NCBI RefSeq assembly: GCF_030388245.1
Contig: NZ_CP098364.1
Coordinates: forward strand, 62,001-126,000
Reading direction: 5' to 3'
Source of the DNA: Paracoccus sp. TOH
GTDB lineage: Bacteria; Pseudomonadota; Alphaproteobacteria; Rhodobacterales; Rhodobacteraceae
Length of the DNA: 64,000 nt
Shown one piece after another: positions 37,543-47,791 of this stretch. The translations under genes and the position numbers were made by a program. The first letter of the stretch is position 1. The number at the start of each line of letters is the position of its first letter. Under the pieces are notes generated by a model that worked only from the letters and a program-made list of their open reading frames with translations, searched no databases and was not told the origin of the DNA.

Positions 37543-38580
37543 TCAGGAATAGCGATAGGGCGGGCCGGCCTTTTCCATCGCCTCGTTATATTCCTTGATC
37601 TTGGCGACGACCTTGGCCTTGACCTCGGATTCGGCGGCGATCTCGTCCCAGAATTCCTTGGCGGCGGTCTCGACGGTCGCCCATTCCTCGGCCGGGATGG
37701 TGGTCAGCTTCATCTTGTCGCCGGTGACGCGCAGCTTGGCTTCGCCCGACCAATACCAGTGCTGGCGATAGTAATGCGACTGGTCGAAGACCGCCTTCAT
37801 CAATTCCTTCAGGTGCTCGGGCACCTCGTCCCAGCGTTTCTGGTTGGCGAAGAAATGCCCGATCCAGGCGCCCGAGATGCTGTTGGTCAGGAAATGCCCG
37901 GTCGCCCCGGCCCAACCGACGGTGTAATCCTCGGTGATGCCCGACCAGGCGACCCCGTCCAGCTCGCCGGTCTGCAGGGCGACCTCGATATCCTCCCAGG
38001 GCAGGGTGACGGGGACGACGCCGAATTTCGCCAGGAACCGGCCGGCCGTGGGGAAGGTGAAGACGCGCTTGCCCTTCAGATCCGCAAGGCTGTTGATCGG
38101 TTGCTTGGTGGCGAAGTTGCAGGGATCCCAGGACCCGGCCGAGATGTGCTGGATGCCCTGCTTGGCGTATTCCTCCTTCCAGATCTCATCCAGGCCGTAG
38201 TGGTTGAACAGCGCCGGCACATCCAGCGAATAGCGCAGCGCGAAGGGGAAATAGCCGCCGAAGACGGTGACCTCGGTCGGGCTGGCCATGCTGTCGTCGT
38301 CGGATTGCACCGCGTCGATGGTGCCGTTCTGCATGGCGCGGAACAGTTCCGCCGTGGGCACCAGCTGGTCGGCGAAGAACAGCTCGATCTCCATCTGGCC
38401 GTTGGCGATCTTGTTGAAGGCCTCGACGGCGGGCTTGCAGACATGCTCGCCAAGGGCGGCGCCGGCATAGGTCTGCATGCGCCATTTCAGCGCCGCGCCC
38501 TGGGCGATGGCCGGCGCGGCCAGCGCCGAGGCGCCGGCGGCAAGGGCGCCCTGGGTCAGGAACTTGCGTCTGGTGGTCAT
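37543..38580 (-). CDS. dctP: TRAP transporter substrate-binding protein (DctP family)
   Basis: A 345-residue periplasmic protein with a twin-arginine signal (TTRRKFLTQGALAAGASALAAPAIAQ), suggesting export after folding. The mature protein follows the DctP pattern: LKWRMQTYAGAALGEHVCKPAVEAFNKI, ELFRAMQNGTIDAVQSDDDS and DLKGKRVFTFPTAGRFLAKFG. The ATG at 38580 is 7 nt from GGGAG; the ATG at 38586 almost touches it. It supplies a solute to the DctQM permease encoded just upstream. Confidence 0.92.
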   Translation of the reverse strand: MTTRRKFLTQGALAAGASALAAPAIAQGAALKWRMQTYAGAALGEHVCKPAVEAFNKIANGQMEIELFFADQLVPTAELFRAMQNGTIDAVQSDDDSMASPTEVTVFGGYFPFALRYSLDVPALFNHYGLDEIWKEEYAKQGIQHISAGSWDPCNFATKQPINSLADLKGKRVFTFPTAGRFLAKFGVVPVTLPWEDIEVALQTGELDGVAWSGITEDYTVGWAGATGHFLTNSISGAWIGHFFANQKRWDEVPEHLKELMKAVFDQSHYYRQHWYWSGEAKLRVTGDKMKLTTIPAEEWATVETAAKEFWDEIAAESEVKAKVVAKIKEYNEAMEKAGPPYRYS

Positions 38581-38598
38581 CTTCATTCTCCCTGTTGG

Positions 38599-39924
38599 TT
38601 ATTGTCCATAGATCGAATGCGGCAGCCACATGGCGATCTGGGGAAAGGCGATCACCAGCGACAGCGTCAGAATCATGATCAGCACGAAAGGCAGGGCCGA
38701 GCGGTAGATCAGGCCCAGCGTGAAATCCCGCGGCGCCATGGCGCGCATCAGGAACAGGTTGTAGCCGAAGGGCGGCGTCAGATAGGCGATCTGGCAGGTG
38801 ATCGTGTAAAGGATGCCGTACCAGACCAGATCGAAGCCCAGGCTGCGGGCCAGCCCGACATAGATCGGCGCCACGATGACCAGCATCGCGGTGTCGTCCA
38901 GGAACATGCCCATGAGGATGAAGCTGGCCTGCATCATCAGCAGCACCTGCAGGGGCGTCAGATGCAGCTGGCCCAGAAACAGATCCTCGATGGCGCGGCC
39001 GGCGCCCAGCCCGTCGAAAACCGCGCCGAAGCTCAGCGCCGCCATGATGATCAGCATGAACATGCAGGTGATGGCCAGGGTCTGGCGGGTCGCCACCTCG
39101 AACACCTGCCGGGTGAAGCGCCCCTTGACCACCGCCGCCGCGACCGAGGCCAAGGCCCCGATCACGCTGCTTTCCGTCAGCGAGGTCCAGCCCCGGACGA
39201 AGGGGATCATCATCGCCGCGAAGATCACCAGCGGCAGGATGCCCGCCCGCAGCAGCCGCAGCCGCTCGGCCCAGGTGATCCGGGCGCGCTCCTCGGCCGG
39301 CATGGGCGGGGCCAGCGCCGGGTTCAGCCAGGTGCGGATCAGGATATAGGCGATGAACAGCGCCGCCATCAGCAGGCCCGGCCCGATCCCGGCCAGCCAA
39401 AGCTGGCTGACCGGCTGGCGCGCGATCAGCGAATACAGCACCAGCACCACCGAGGGCGGGATCAGGATGCCCAGGCTGGACCCGGCCTGGATCACCCCCG
39501 AGATCATCCGCTTGTCATAGCGGTGCTTGACCAGTTCCGGCAGCGCGATGGTGGCGCCGATGGCCATGCCGGCGACCGACAGCCCGTTCATCGCCGAGAT
39601 CAGCACCATCAGCAGCACCGTGCCGATCGCCAGCCCGCCCGGCATCGGCCCGAACCAGACATGGAACATGCGGTAGAGATCCTCGGCCAGCCGGGATTCC
39701 GACATGACATAGCCCATGAAGACGAACATCGGCAGGGTCAGCAGCGCGTTCCACTTCATCAGCTTCATCACCGATGAAAAGCCCATGTCGGTGCCGCCCG
39801 GACCCCACAGCGCCAGCGCCGCCACCACGGCGACGAAGCCGATGGCGCCGAAGACCCGCTGCCCGGTGATCATCATCAGCAGCATGGTCGAGAACATCAG
39901 GGCCGCGATCCATTCGTAGCTCAT
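38599..39924 (-). CDS. dctM: TRAP transporter large permease (DctM family)
   Basis: A 441-residue membrane protein with about 12 segments. Typical stretches are FVFMGYVMSESRLAEDLYRM, GTVLLMVLISAMNGLSVAGMAIGA, SSLGILIPPSVVLVLYSLIA and TPPFGYNLFLMRAMAP. The ATG at 39924 overlaps the DctQ stop (ATGA). It performs Na+-driven uptake with DctQ and the DctP protein. The rest of the longer reading frame upstream lies across dctQ and is not coding. Confidence 0.93.
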   Translation of the reverse strand: MSYEWIAALMFSTMLLMMITGQRVFGAIGFVAVVAALALWGPGGTDMGFSSVMKLMKWNALLTLPMFVFMGYVMSESRLAEDLYRMFHVWFGPMPGGLAIGTVLLMVLISAMNGLSVAGMAIGATIALPELVKHRYDKRMISGVIQAGSSLGILIPPSVVLVLYSLIARQPVSQLWLAGIGPGLLMAALFIAYILIRTWLNPALAPPMPAEERARITWAERLRLLRAGILPLVIFAAMMIPFVRGWTSLTESSVIGALASVAAAVVKGRFTRQVFEVATRQTLAITCMFMLIIMAALSFGAVFDGLGAGRAIEDLFLGQLHLTPLQVLLMMQASFILMGMFLDDTAMLVIVAPIYVGLARSLGFDLVWYGILYTITCQIAYLTPPFGYNLFLMRAMAPRDFTLGLIYRSALPFVLIMILTLSLVIAFPQIAMWLPHSIYGQ

Positions 39925-40457
39925 CGGTCGGCCTCTCCGGCGAAGGGCCGCGCGATCTCGACCCCGCGCAGGATGGCGATGTCGCGGATCAGATGCGCCA
40001 GCGCCTGCAGGATCATCAGCAGGAAGGCCAGGGTGATGATCACCTTGATCGGCCACAGCACCGGGCGCCAGGCGCTTGGCGCGCGTTCCCCGATCTGGAA
40101 GCTGTAGAGGGTGGAATCCACCGCGCCCCACAGCATCACCCCCAGATAGAACAGCAGGCAGAACACGGTGAAGATGTCCCAGCCCGCCTGCTGGCGGATC
40201 GGCAGCCGCGCATAGATCAGGTCCATGCGCACATTCGCGCCAAGCTGGATCGAATAGGGCGCCCCCAGAAGGTAATAGGCGACCAGGGTGAACTGCGCCA
40301 TTTCCAGCGTCCAGAGCGAGGGCACCTTCAGCACCTTCGTGACCGAGGACCACAGCAGGATGCCCATGATGACGAACAGCAGATACATGCTGGCCCGGCC
40401 GATGCGGTAGTTCAGCGCCTCGACCCGGCGGACATAGGCGATGGTCCAGTTCGGCAT
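39921..40457 (-). CDS. dctQ: TRAP transporter small permease (DctQ family)
   Basis: A 178-residue protein with four hydrophobic segments (SMYLLFVIMGILLWSSVTKV, LVAYYLLGAPYSIQLG with the DctQ NVRMDLIY motif, a central and a final helix). The ATG at 40457 shares one base with the upstream stop (TGATG), preferred to the GTG at 40460. Confidence 0.9.
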   Translation of the reverse strand: MPNWTIAYVRRVEALNYRIGRASMYLLFVIMGILLWSSVTKVLKVPSLWTLEMAQFTLVAYYLLGAPYSIQLGANVRMDLIYARLPIRQQAGWDIFTVFCLLFYLGVMLWGAVDSTLYSFQIGERAPSAWRPVLWPIKVIITLAFLLMILQALAHLIRDIAILRGVEIARPFAGEADR

Positions 40458-41197
40458 CACAGGGCCTCCCTCAGGGCGTCGCGGATCGTCGGCGCCAGCC
40501 GGTCGGCCATCGCCTGCTGCGCCCGCGGCGTCGCGATCAGGTCGTTGCGGATCTCCAGCATGGCATGGGCCAGGCCCAGCGGCGTCGCATGCAGCGCCAG
40601 GGTATGGGCCACGCCGTCGGCGGCGCTGTAGGGATCGTTCAGCCGGGTGACCAGCCCGGTCCTGCGCGCCAGGATCGCCCGCGCCAGCCGGTCGTCGGCA
40701 TCGTGGATGATGCCGAACTCGACCTCGCGCCGGACGCCGAAATAAAGCGGGCTGAAGCTGTGGACGGTGATGAGCGCCGTCGGCCTGCCCCTGGCCAGCC
40801 GGCGCGACAGCAGCGCGAACAGCGCCGCGTGGAACGGGATGTAATGCGTCTCGGTCCGGGCCAGCCGCTGCGCGACCGGCAGGTCGCAGTTGCCGGGGAT
40901 GTCATGCAGCTCGCTGCGCGCCGCCATGGCGCCGGCGGCATCGGGGGGCCGGTTCAGGTCATAGATCAGCCGCGACGCCGTGGCGTGGATCAGCGTGGCG
41001 TCCAGCAGCGCCGACAGCCCCTTTGCCACCCCCAGCGCGCCGGGATCCCAGGCGATATGGGCCAGGCATTGTTCGGCGCTCAGCCCCAGCGCCCCGGGCA
41101 TCGTCCCCAGGTCGTTCGAGGCGTGTTCGCAGACGATGACCGCTGCGCCGCCGCCTTCCGCGTTCTCGATCTGGAAGAAAGATGCTGAACCAGACAT
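40457..41197 (-). CDS. N-formylglutamate amidohydrolase-family protein
   Basis: A 246-residue protein. The family zinc-peptidase-like pattern is visible in VIVCEHASNDLG at the N-terminus, IAWDPGALGVAKGLS, SRLIYDLNRPP and VHSFSPLYFG. HutG-like members hydrolyse N-formylglutamate. Here it is the first gene of the TRAP / gamma-glutamyl-ligase operon, so it may instead remove the glutamyl group or another N-acyl group at the end of that route. The ATG at 41197 has GGGAG 8 nt upstream. Divergent from the RpiR gene. Confidence 0.85.
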   Translation of the reverse strand: MSGSASFFQIENAEGGGAAVIVCEHASNDLGTMPGALGLSAEQCLAHIAWDPGALGVAKGLSALLDATLIHATASRLIYDLNRPPDAAGAMAARSELHDIPGNCDLPVAQRLARTETHYIPFHAALFALLSRRLARGRPTALITVHSFSPLYFGVRREVEFGIIHDADDRLARAILARRTGLVTRLNDPYSAADGVAHTLALHATPLGLAHAMLEIRNDLIATPRAQQAMADRLAPTIRDALREAL

Positions 41198-41316
41198 ACG
41201 CTCACTCCCGTCGCGATCAGGTTGGAACGGCAAGGCCAAGTCTGTCAATTATTTTTCAGGATATGTTTTTGCTGTTAAGATCGTTACGAACGCGGCGTCA
41301 CCGAAAGGAAGGGCCG

Positions 41317-42201
41317 ATGTCACAGGAACCGGAAGCCGCGGGCACCATCGAGGACCGCCTGACGCAGCGATTTGACGCCCTGACCCCGGCCGAGCGCCTG
41401 CTGGCCGGTCACCTGATGCGGAATTTCCCGGTGGCGGGGCTGGCCTCGATGACGCATCTGGCCAAGGAGGCCGGGGTCTCCACCCCCACGGTGCTGCGCC
41501 TGGTGCAGAAGCTGGGCTTCCGCGGCTATCCCGATTTTCAGACCCAGCTGCGCGGCGAGCTGGAGGCGCGGCTGGAATCGCCGCTGTCCAAACATGCCCG
41601 CTGGGCCGGCGGCGTGCCCCAGACCCATATCCTGAACCGGTTCGCCGATGCGGTGCTGGACAATCTGACAAGGACGCTTGGCCGCATCGACCATGCCGAT
41701 TTCGACGCCTGCGCGGCAATGCTGGCCGATCCGCAGCGCCGGGTGCTGGTGACCGGCGGGCGGATCACCCAGGCGCTGGCGGATTACCTGGTGACGCAGC
41801 TGGGCATCGTGCGGCCCGGGGTGGTTGCGCTGCCCAGCCAGTCCCGGGCCTGGCCCTCGGCGCTGCTCGAGCTGCGGCCCGGCGACGTGCTGGTGGCGTT
41901 CGACATCCGCCGCTATGAAAGCACGACGCTGCAACTGGCCGAGATGGCCGCCGAACAGGGCGCCGAGGTGGTGCTGATCACCGATCCCTGGATCAGCCCG
42001 ATTTCCGCCCATGCCCGGTTCCGCTTCGCCGCGCAGATCGAGGTGCCCTCGGCCTGGGACAGCACCACGGCGCTGCTGGTGCTGATCGAAACCCTGCTGG
42101 CGGCGGTGCAGGAACTGAACTGGCCGCAGGCGCAAGAGCGCATGACGCGGCTTGAGGCGCTGTATGAACGCGCCAGCCTGTTCCGGCGCGGAAAGGGGTG
42201 A
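41317..42201 (+). CDS. RpiR-family transcriptional regulator with SIS domain
   Basis: A 294-residue protein. The N-terminal RpiR helix-turn-helix is FDALTPAERLLAGHLMRNFPVAGLASMTHLAKEAGVSTPTVLRLVQKLGFRGYPDFQ. The C-terminal SIS domain (about residues 135-265) has VLVTGGRITQALADYL and VLVAFDIRRYESTTLQLAEMAAEQGAEVVLITD. SIS domains bind phosphosugars or other small ligands. It is divergent from the TRAP operon across 119 bp that is AT-rich (41240-41300), so it probably controls that operon. GGAAGGG precedes the ATG. Confidence 0.92.
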   Translation: MSQEPEAAGTIEDRLTQRFDALTPAERLLAGHLMRNFPVAGLASMTHLAKEAGVSTPTVLRLVQKLGFRGYPDFQTQLRGELEARLESPLSKHARWAGGVPQTHILNRFADAVLDNLTRTLGRIDHADFDACAAMLADPQRRVLVTGGRITQALADYLVTQLGIVRPGVVALPSQSRAWPSALLELRPGDVLVAFDIRRYESTTLQLAEMAAEQGAEVVLITDPWISPISAHARFRFAAQIEVPSAWDSTTALLVLIETLLAAVQELNWPQAQERMTRLEALYERASLFRRGKG

Positions 42202-42276
42202 AGCGCCGCGCCCGGCCGGCGCAGCCGGGATCGGCCAGCCGCGCCGGGCGTTGCCGCTGCCGGCTTTGCCTGCGGC

Positions 42277-43227
42277 CTAGGCCAGGTGGCAGGCGACCGC
42301 CTGTCCGGGGCCAAGCTGGCGCAGGGCCGGCATCCGCTGGCGGCAATCCTCGACCGCGATCGGGCAGCGCGAGGCGAAGCGGCAGCCTTTCGGCAGGTTG
42401 ACCGGGCTGGGCGGGTCGCCCTGCAGCCGCGCGCCGCCGCCGCGCCGCCGATGTTCGGGCGCCAGCGAAGGCGCCGCGGCGATCAGCGCCTGGGTATAGG
42501 GATGGCGCGGCGCGGCGAAGATCTGCGCCGCCGGCGCCTTTTCCACGATCTGCCCCAGATACATCACCGCGATCTCGTCGCAGATGTGGCGCACGACGCC
42601 CAGGTCGTGGCTGATGAACAGATAGGTCAGCCCGGTCTCGCGCTGCAGGCGGCGGATCAGGTTCAGGACCTGCGCCTGCACCGCCACGTCCAGCGCCGAG
42701 ACCGGCTCGTCGAAGACGATCAGGTCGGGCTTGGTCGCCAAGGCCCGCGCCAAGCCGATGCGCTGCCGCTGCCCGCCGGAAAACTGGTGCGGGTAAAGCG
42801 ACTTCAGCTCGGGGCGCAAGCCGACCTGGGTCAGCAATTCCTCGACCCGCGCGTCGCGGCCCCCGGGCTCGCCCAGGCCCAGCAGGTCCATGGGCTGGCG
42901 GATGATCCGCCCCACCCGTTCACGCGGGTTCAGCGACGAGAACGGGTCCTGGAACACCATCTGGAAGCGCGGCCGGGCGCGGCGCAGCTCCTCGCCCTCG
43001 ATGCGGCTGATGGGCGTGCCGTCCAGGTCGATCGTGCCGCCGGTGATCGGGGCAAGGCGCATCACCGCCAGCGCCGTGGTGGTCTTGCCCGAACCGGATT
43101 CGCCGACGATGCCCAGCGTCTGGCCGCGCTGGATGCCGAAATCGACGCCATCGACCGCATGGACGGTGCCGCCGTTCGCGGTGGGGAAATGCACCTTGAG
43201 GTCGCGGACGGAAAGAAGCTGGGTCAT
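42277..43227 (-). CDS. Oligopeptide/dipeptide-type ABC transporter ATPase (DppF-like)
   Basis: A 316-residue ATPase. Walker A is GESGSGKTT, signature [19 protein letters not shown] (FSGGQRQR), Walker [13 protein letters not shown]. The C-terminal extension ends in the Opp/Dpp-specific cysteine-rich stretch ([17 protein letters not shown]), which can hold an Fe-S cluster. It is the last gene of the five-gene transporter and overlaps DppD by 4 bp. Confidence 0.94.
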   Translation of the reverse strand: MTQLLSVRDLKVHFPTANGGTVHAVDGVDFGIQRGQTLGIVGESGSGKTTTALAVMRLAPITGGTIDLDGTPISRIEGEELRRARPRFQMVFQDPFSSLNPRERVGRIIRQPMDLLGLGEPGGRDARVEELLTQVGLRPELKSLYPHQFSGGQRQRIGLARALATKPDLIVFDEPVSALDVAVQAQVLNLIRRLQRETGLTYLFISHDLGVVRHICDEIAVMYLGQIVEKAPAAQIFAAPRHPYTQALIAAAPSLAPEHRRRGGGARLQGDPPSPVNLPKGCRFASRCPIAVEDCRQRMPALRQLGPGQAVACHLA

Positions 43228-44216
43228 GCCGGGACCTCGCGGGGTTCAAGCTGGATGCAGGCGGCCGAATGCGCGCCGGACAGGGCGACGTGGCGGGGCT
43301 GGGCGGCGCGGCAGGCCTCGACGGCCAGCGGGCAGCGCGGCGCGAAGGCGCAACCGCGGCCCAAATCGGTCAGCGCCGGCACGATGCCGGGGATTTCCGG
43401 CAGATCGGCATCCGGGTCGGCATCGACGCGCGGGATGCTGGCCAGCAGGCCGCGGGTATAGGGATGGCCGGGATTGTCCAGCACCGCATCGGCCGGGCCG
43501 CGTTCGATGATGCGGCCGGCATACATGACCGCCACCTTGTCGGCCATTTCCGCCACCGCGCCCATGTCATGGGTGATCAGGATGATGGCGGTGCCGGTCT
43601 TTTGCCGCAACTCGTCCAGCAGGCCGAAGATCTGCGCCTGCACGGTCACGTCCAGCGCCGTCGTCGGCTCGTCCGCGATCAACAGCTTCGGCTCGCAGGA
43701 CAGCGCCATGGCGATCATCACCCGCTGGCGCATCCCGCCGGAAAGCTGGTGCGGATAGGCGCGGGCGCGCAGTTCCGTCTCGGGGATGCCGACGGCGCGC
43801 AGCATGTCGACGGCGCGGGCGAAGGCGGCCTTCGGGCTGACCTTCTGGTGCAGGCGCACCGCCTCGGCGATCTGCTCGCCGCAGGTAAAGACCGGGTTCA
43901 GCGAGGTCATCGGCTCTTGGAAGATCATGGCGATGTCGCCGCCGCGGATTTTGCGCATCTCGGATTGGCGCAGCTTGGTCAGGTCGCGGCCCTGGAACAG
44001 GATGCTGCCGCCGACCACCTTGCCCGGGGGCGAGGGGATCAGGCCCAGCACCGACAGCGCCGTCATGCTTTTGCCGCAGCCTGATTCGCCGACGATGGCC
44101 AGAAGCTCGCCCGGGGCGACGCTGAAGGACACGTCGTCCAGCACATGGGCCACGCCGCGCCGGGTCGTGAAATCGACCTTGAGGTTGCGGATGTCCAGAA
44201 CGGGTTCGGTCACCAT
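43224..44216 (-). CDS. Oligopeptide/dipeptide-type ABC transporter ATPase (DppD-like)
   Basis: A 330-residue ATPase. Walker [11 protein letters not shown], signature [15 protein letters not shown], Walker [15 protein letters not shown] and the C-terminal [16 protein letters not shown] cysteine motif. Works with the DppF-like partner. It starts 3 bp after the DppC-like stop. Confidence 0.94.
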   Translation of the reverse strand: MVTEPVLDIRNLKVDFTTRRGVAHVLDDVSFSVAPGELLAIVGESGCGKSMTALSVLGLIPSPPGKVVGGSILFQGRDLTKLRQSEMRKIRGGDIAMIFQEPMTSLNPVFTCGEQIAEAVRLHQKVSPKAAFARAVDMLRAVGIPETELRARAYPHQLSGGMRQRVMIAMALSCEPKLLIADEPTTALDVTVQAQIFGLLDELRQKTGTAIILITHDMGAVAEMADKVAVMYAGRIIERGPADAVLDNPGHPYTRGLLASIPRVDADPDADLPEIPGIVPALTDLGRGCAFAPRCPLAVEACRAAQPRHVALSGAHSAACIQLEPREVPA

Positions 44217-44219
44217 GGC

Positions 44220-45098
44220 TCAGCGCTCCCTCATCCGGGGGTTGAAGGCGTCGTTCAGCCCGTCGCCGACCAGGCTGACGCCCAGCACGGTCAGGAAGAT
44301 CATCGCCCCGGGCAGCGTCACCACCCACCAGGCATCCAGCAGGTATTCCCGGCCCGAGCCGATCATCAGCCCCCAGGACATGACGTTCGGGTCCGACAGG
44401 CCCAGGAAGCTGAGCCCGGCCTCGAACAGGATGGCCATGCCGATGGTCAGCGTGGCCGAGACGATCAGCGGCGGCAGGGCATTGGGCAGGATGACGCGCC
44501 AGATGATGTTGCCGTCGCCGGCGCCGATGGCGCGCATGGCGCTGACATATTCCAGCGTGCGGATGCGGCGGAACTCGGACCGGGTCAGGCGCGCGGTCTG
44601 CGGCCAGCTGACGATGCCGATGGCCAGCGCCACGTTGACCAGCGTCGGCTGGAACAGCGTCACCACGACCATGGCGAACAGCAGCGGCGGCAGCACCTGG
44701 AAGAATTCGGTGACGCGCATCAGCATGTCGTCGACGATGCCGCCGTAGAAGCCGGCATAGGCGCCGATCACCACCCCGATCAGCATGGTGATCAGCGCTG
44801 CGGCGAAGCCCACGGCCAGCGTGGCGCTGCCGCCCGCGATCAGCCCGGCCAGGATGTCGCGGCCCAGGTTGTCGGTGCCCAGCGGAATGGTCGCCTCCTC
44901 GCCCGGCGGCGTCAGCGGCGCCCAGACGATCTCGAACGGATCGACCGGGTAGAGATGGGGTCCGGCGAAGGTCATTGCCATGACCAGGATCAGCAGCGCC
45001 AGGCCCAGCATGGCCGAGGGGCTGCGGCGGAAGATGTCCCAGGCTTCGGCCATGGGACCGCGGGCGGCTGGAACCGTGGTTCTGGCGGGCGCGGTCAT
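44220..45098 (-). CDS. Oligopeptide/dipeptide-type ABC transporter permease (DppC-like)
   Basis: A 292-residue membrane protein with about six segments. [20 protein letters not shown] is the short external loop typical of DppC after helix 1. [19 protein letters not shown] and the EAA loop near [26 protein letters not shown] are both typical. Pairs with the DppB-like permease; 3-bp gap. Confidence 0.93.
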   Translation of the reverse strand: MTAPARTTVPAARGPMAEAWDIFRRSPSAMLGLALLILVMAMTFAGPHLYPVDPFEIVWAPLTPPGEEATIPLGTDNLGRDILAGLIAGGSATLAVGFAAALITMLIGVVIGAYAGFYGGIVDDMLMRVTEFFQVLPPLLFAMVVVTLFQPTLVNVALAIGIVSWPQTARLTRSEFRRIRTLEYVSAMRAIGAGDGNIIWRVILPNALPPLIVSATLTIGMAILFEAGLSFLGLSDPNVMSWGLMIGSGREYLLDAWWVVTLPGAMIFLTVLGVSLVGDGLNDAFNPRMRER

Positions 45099-45101
45099 GT
45101 C

Positions 45102-46073
45102 TCAGCGTCCTCCGGCAAGGCGCGGGTCCAGCAGGCGCGACACGAAGTCGGTCAGCAGGTTCGCGATGATGACGATCAGGGTGGAGAAGAACAGGATGCC
45201 CAGCACGGTCGGATAGTCGCGCGCCAGGATCGACTGGAAGGCCAGCGTGCCAAGGCCCGGCCAGCTGAACACCGTCTCGACCAGCACCGCGCCCGAGATG
45301 ATGGCGCCGAACTGCATGCCCGCGACGGTCACCACCGGCAAGAGCGCGTTGCGGAAGGCGTGGCGGCCGAAAACCTGCCGCTCGCTGACGCCCTTGGCGC
45401 GGGCGGTGCGGATGTAGTCGGCGCCCAGCACCTCGAGCATCGAGGCGCGGGTCAGCCGGCTGTATTGCGCCAGATAGACCAGCCCCAGCGTCAGCGCCGG
45501 CAGCACCAGATGGTGGGCGATGTCCAGGATCCGGCTCAGGAAGCCGCCCTGTTTCACCACGTCGATCATGCCGGCGATGGGGAACAACGGGATGGTAGCG
45601 CCGAACAGGATCACCAGCATCAGCCCGGTCCAGAACACCGGCGCCGAATAGCCGACCAGCGACAGCACCGTGACCACCGCCGAGGCGATGCCGCGCGGAT
45701 TGCGCGAGGCGAGCATCCCCAGCCGCGTGCCGACGACCAGCGCGAAACCCAACGCGGTCGCCACCAGCAGCATGGTCGGCCCCAGCCGCGACAGGATCAG
45801 ATCGACCACCGGGCGGTTGTAGAAATAGGACATGCCCAGGTCGCCCTGCAGCGCGCGGCCCAGATACAGCCCCAGCTGGGTCAGCAGCGGCTTGTCGAGG
45901 CCGTATTGCTGGCGGATCGCGGCCATGACCTCGGCGCTGGCGCCGCCCATCTCGCCGGCGATGACCTCGGCCGGGTCGCCGGGGGCAAGCTGGATCAGCA
46001 GGAAGTTCAGGACAAGGACAGCGAGGATCAGGGCAGCCGCATAAAGCAGCTGCCGCAGGATACGTCGAAACAT
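45102..46073 (-). CDS. Oligopeptide/dipeptide-type ABC transporter permease (DppB-like)
   Basis: A 323-residue membrane protein with six segments. N-terminal RRILRQLLYAAALILAVLVLNFLLIQLAPGDPAEVIAG is the DppB signature. The EAA-like loop is YIRTARAKGVSERQVFGRHAFRNALLPVV. It lies 18 bp after the binding-protein gene. Confidence 0.93.
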   Translation of the reverse strand: MFRRILRQLLYAAALILAVLVLNFLLIQLAPGDPAEVIAGEMGGASAEVMAAIRQQYGLDKPLLTQLGLYLGRALQGDLGMSYFYNRPVVDLILSRLGPTMLLVATALGFALVVGTRLGMLASRNPRGIASAVVTVLSLVGYSAPVFWTGLMLVILFGATIPLFPIAGMIDVVKQGGFLSRILDIAHHLVLPALTLGLVYLAQYSRLTRASMLEVLGADYIRTARAKGVSERQVFGRHAFRNALLPVVTVAGMQFGAIISGAVLVETVFSWPGLGTLAFQSILARDYPTVLGILFFSTLIVIIANLLTDFVSRLLDPRLAGGR

Positions 46074-46091
46074 CGGGATTGCCTCCGCCGG

Positions 46092-47684
46092 TTACTGCTT
46101 CAGCCAGACCTCATCCATCGGCCCCATCGTGCCCCAGATCGAGACGGGCGGGTTCTGCACGGCCTGCGAATAGACCGTGTGATAGGGCACTTCGTTGATG
46201 AAATGGATCGGGATGTCGGTGGTGATCTGCTTGAAGGCCTGGGCGTAAAGCTGCTGGCGCTTGGCCAGGTCCGGCTCGACCCCGGCGGCGTTCATCAGCT
46301 TGTCCACCTCTTCGTTGCAATATTGCTGGGTGTTGGACCAGATGATCCCCTGACGGATGTTCGAGCACAGATAGGTCCGGTTCACCCCGATCACCGGGTC
46401 GCCCCAGTTGAAGACCTGGTCCATGGTCATGTCGAAGTCATAGGACGACACGCGCTGCGACCAGGTCGGGAAGTCGGGCGCGGAACGCACGGTGACCGCG
46501 ATCCCGACCTTGGCCAGCGCCGCCTTGACATATTCGGCGACGGCGCGCTGCTGTTCCTCGATGTCGGGCATGTAGTCGATGCGCAGTTCCAGCTTTTTCC
46601 CGCCCTCGCCATAGCCCGCCTCGGCCAGCAGCGCCTTGGACTTGTCAAGATCGAAGTCGTAGCGCTCGACATCCTCGGTATAGAAGGGGCTGCCCTGCAC
46701 CACCGGCTCGATCGCGGGCTTGGACAGGCCGGAATGCAGCGCCTTGGTGACGAAATCGCGGTCGATGGCATAGGCGATGGCCTGGCGGACCCGCAGGTCC
46801 GACAGCGCCGGATGCTTGGTGTTGAAGGCCAGCCAGTTCAGCGGGCCGATGCCGGCATAGCCCTTGTCGGTCACGGTCAGGTTGCCGGATTTCTCCAGCC
46901 GCCGGATCAGGCGGGTGCCGTCGAGCAGCGGGAACATCTGCGCCTCGCCCGATTCCAGCGCCAGCACGCCCGAATTGGCGTCCTGGTACTGCCGGATCAC
47001 GATGCGGTCCAGATAGGGCTTTCCTTCCAGGAAGAAGCCGTCATAGCGTTCCAGGATGATGTGCTGGCCCAGTTCGAAGGCGGTCACCTTGAACGGGCCC
47101 GAGCCGATGGGCAGGTTGTTCTTGGGGTTCGACTTGATGTCCTGGCCGTCGTCGAAGACGTGCTTGGGCAGGATCGGCGTCAACGAGGCGGACAGCACCA
47201 GCAGGATCGCCGGATGCGGCTGCGTCATGCGGATGACCACGGTCTGCGGATCGGGCGCCTCGAAGGCCTCGACCGGCGCGAGCATGCTGGAGAACGGGTG
47301 GTTGTCCTTGACCACGCCCAGCGACCAGATCACGTCCTCGGCGGTGATGGGCGAGCCGTCGTGGAAGGTCGCGCCCTGGCGCAGCTTCAGGGTCAGCACC
47401 TTGCTGTCGTCGCTGAACGCCCAGCTTTCGGCCAGGTAGGGCTGCGGGGTGAAATCCTCGCCATAGCGCAGCAGCGTGGCGAAGATCTGCGCCGCCGGCA
47501 CGGCGGTCGCGACCCCCGACTGCACGGCCGAGTTCAGGTGGCGCGGCTTGTGCACGGACGCCAGCACCAGTGTCCCGCCCTTTTGCGCCTCTTGGGCGGA
47601 AAGCGCGGGAGCGGTGGCCAAGGCGGTCAGCGCGACTGCACCGGCCAGCAGGAAACGACGCGAGAAGGCGGGGGGAAGGGTCAT
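46092..47684 (-). CDS. Periplasmic solute-binding protein of an Opp/Dpp-type ABC transporter (SBP family 5)
   Basis: A 530-residue protein with a twin-arginine signal (FSRRFLLAGAVALTALATAPALSAQ). The mature fold is the large family-5 type: LAESWAFSDDSKVLTLKLRQGATFHDGSPITAEDV is the family signature. The C-terminal domain has AIAYAIDRDFVTKALHSG. GGAG lies 7 nt before the ATG. The ligand could be a peptide, a nickel chelate or another amide compound; the amidohydrolase nearby suggests an amide. Confidence 0.93.
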   Translation of the reverse strand: MTLPPAFSRRFLLAGAVALTALATAPALSAQEAQKGGTLVLASVHKPRHLNSAVQSGVATAVPAAQIFATLLRYGEDFTPQPYLAESWAFSDDSKVLTLKLRQGATFHDGSPITAEDVIWSLGVVKDNHPFSSMLAPVEAFEAPDPQTVVIRMTQPHPAILLVLSASLTPILPKHVFDDGQDIKSNPKNNLPIGSGPFKVTAFELGQHIILERYDGFFLEGKPYLDRIVIRQYQDANSGVLALESGEAQMFPLLDGTRLIRRLEKSGNLTVTDKGYAGIGPLNWLAFNTKHPALSDLRVRQAIAYAIDRDFVTKALHSGLSKPAIEPVVQGSPFYTEDVERYDFDLDKSKALLAEAGYGEGGKKLELRIDYMPDIEEQQRAVAEYVKAALAKVGIAVTVRSAPDFPTWSQRVSSYDFDMTMDQVFNWGDPVIGVNRTYLCSNIRQGIIWSNTQQYCNEEVDKLMNAAGVEPDLAKRQQLYAQAFKQITTDIPIHFINEVPYHTVYSQAVQNPPVSIWGTMGPMDEVWLKQ

Positions 47685-47791
47685 CTGGTTCTCCGTGTTG
47701 GATGCGCGACAAATTCTGGGCGTTGACGCTGCGTCCTAGAGATCGGGCATGGGGGGGCTTTTCGGCAAATGCATTTTTGCGCCAGAATTCC

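Noticed and set aside
44145..47726. 1193-codon plus-strand open frame across the Opp-type transporter genes
   Set aside because: Pure antisense shadow of dppD-, dppC-, dppB-like and binding-protein genes.
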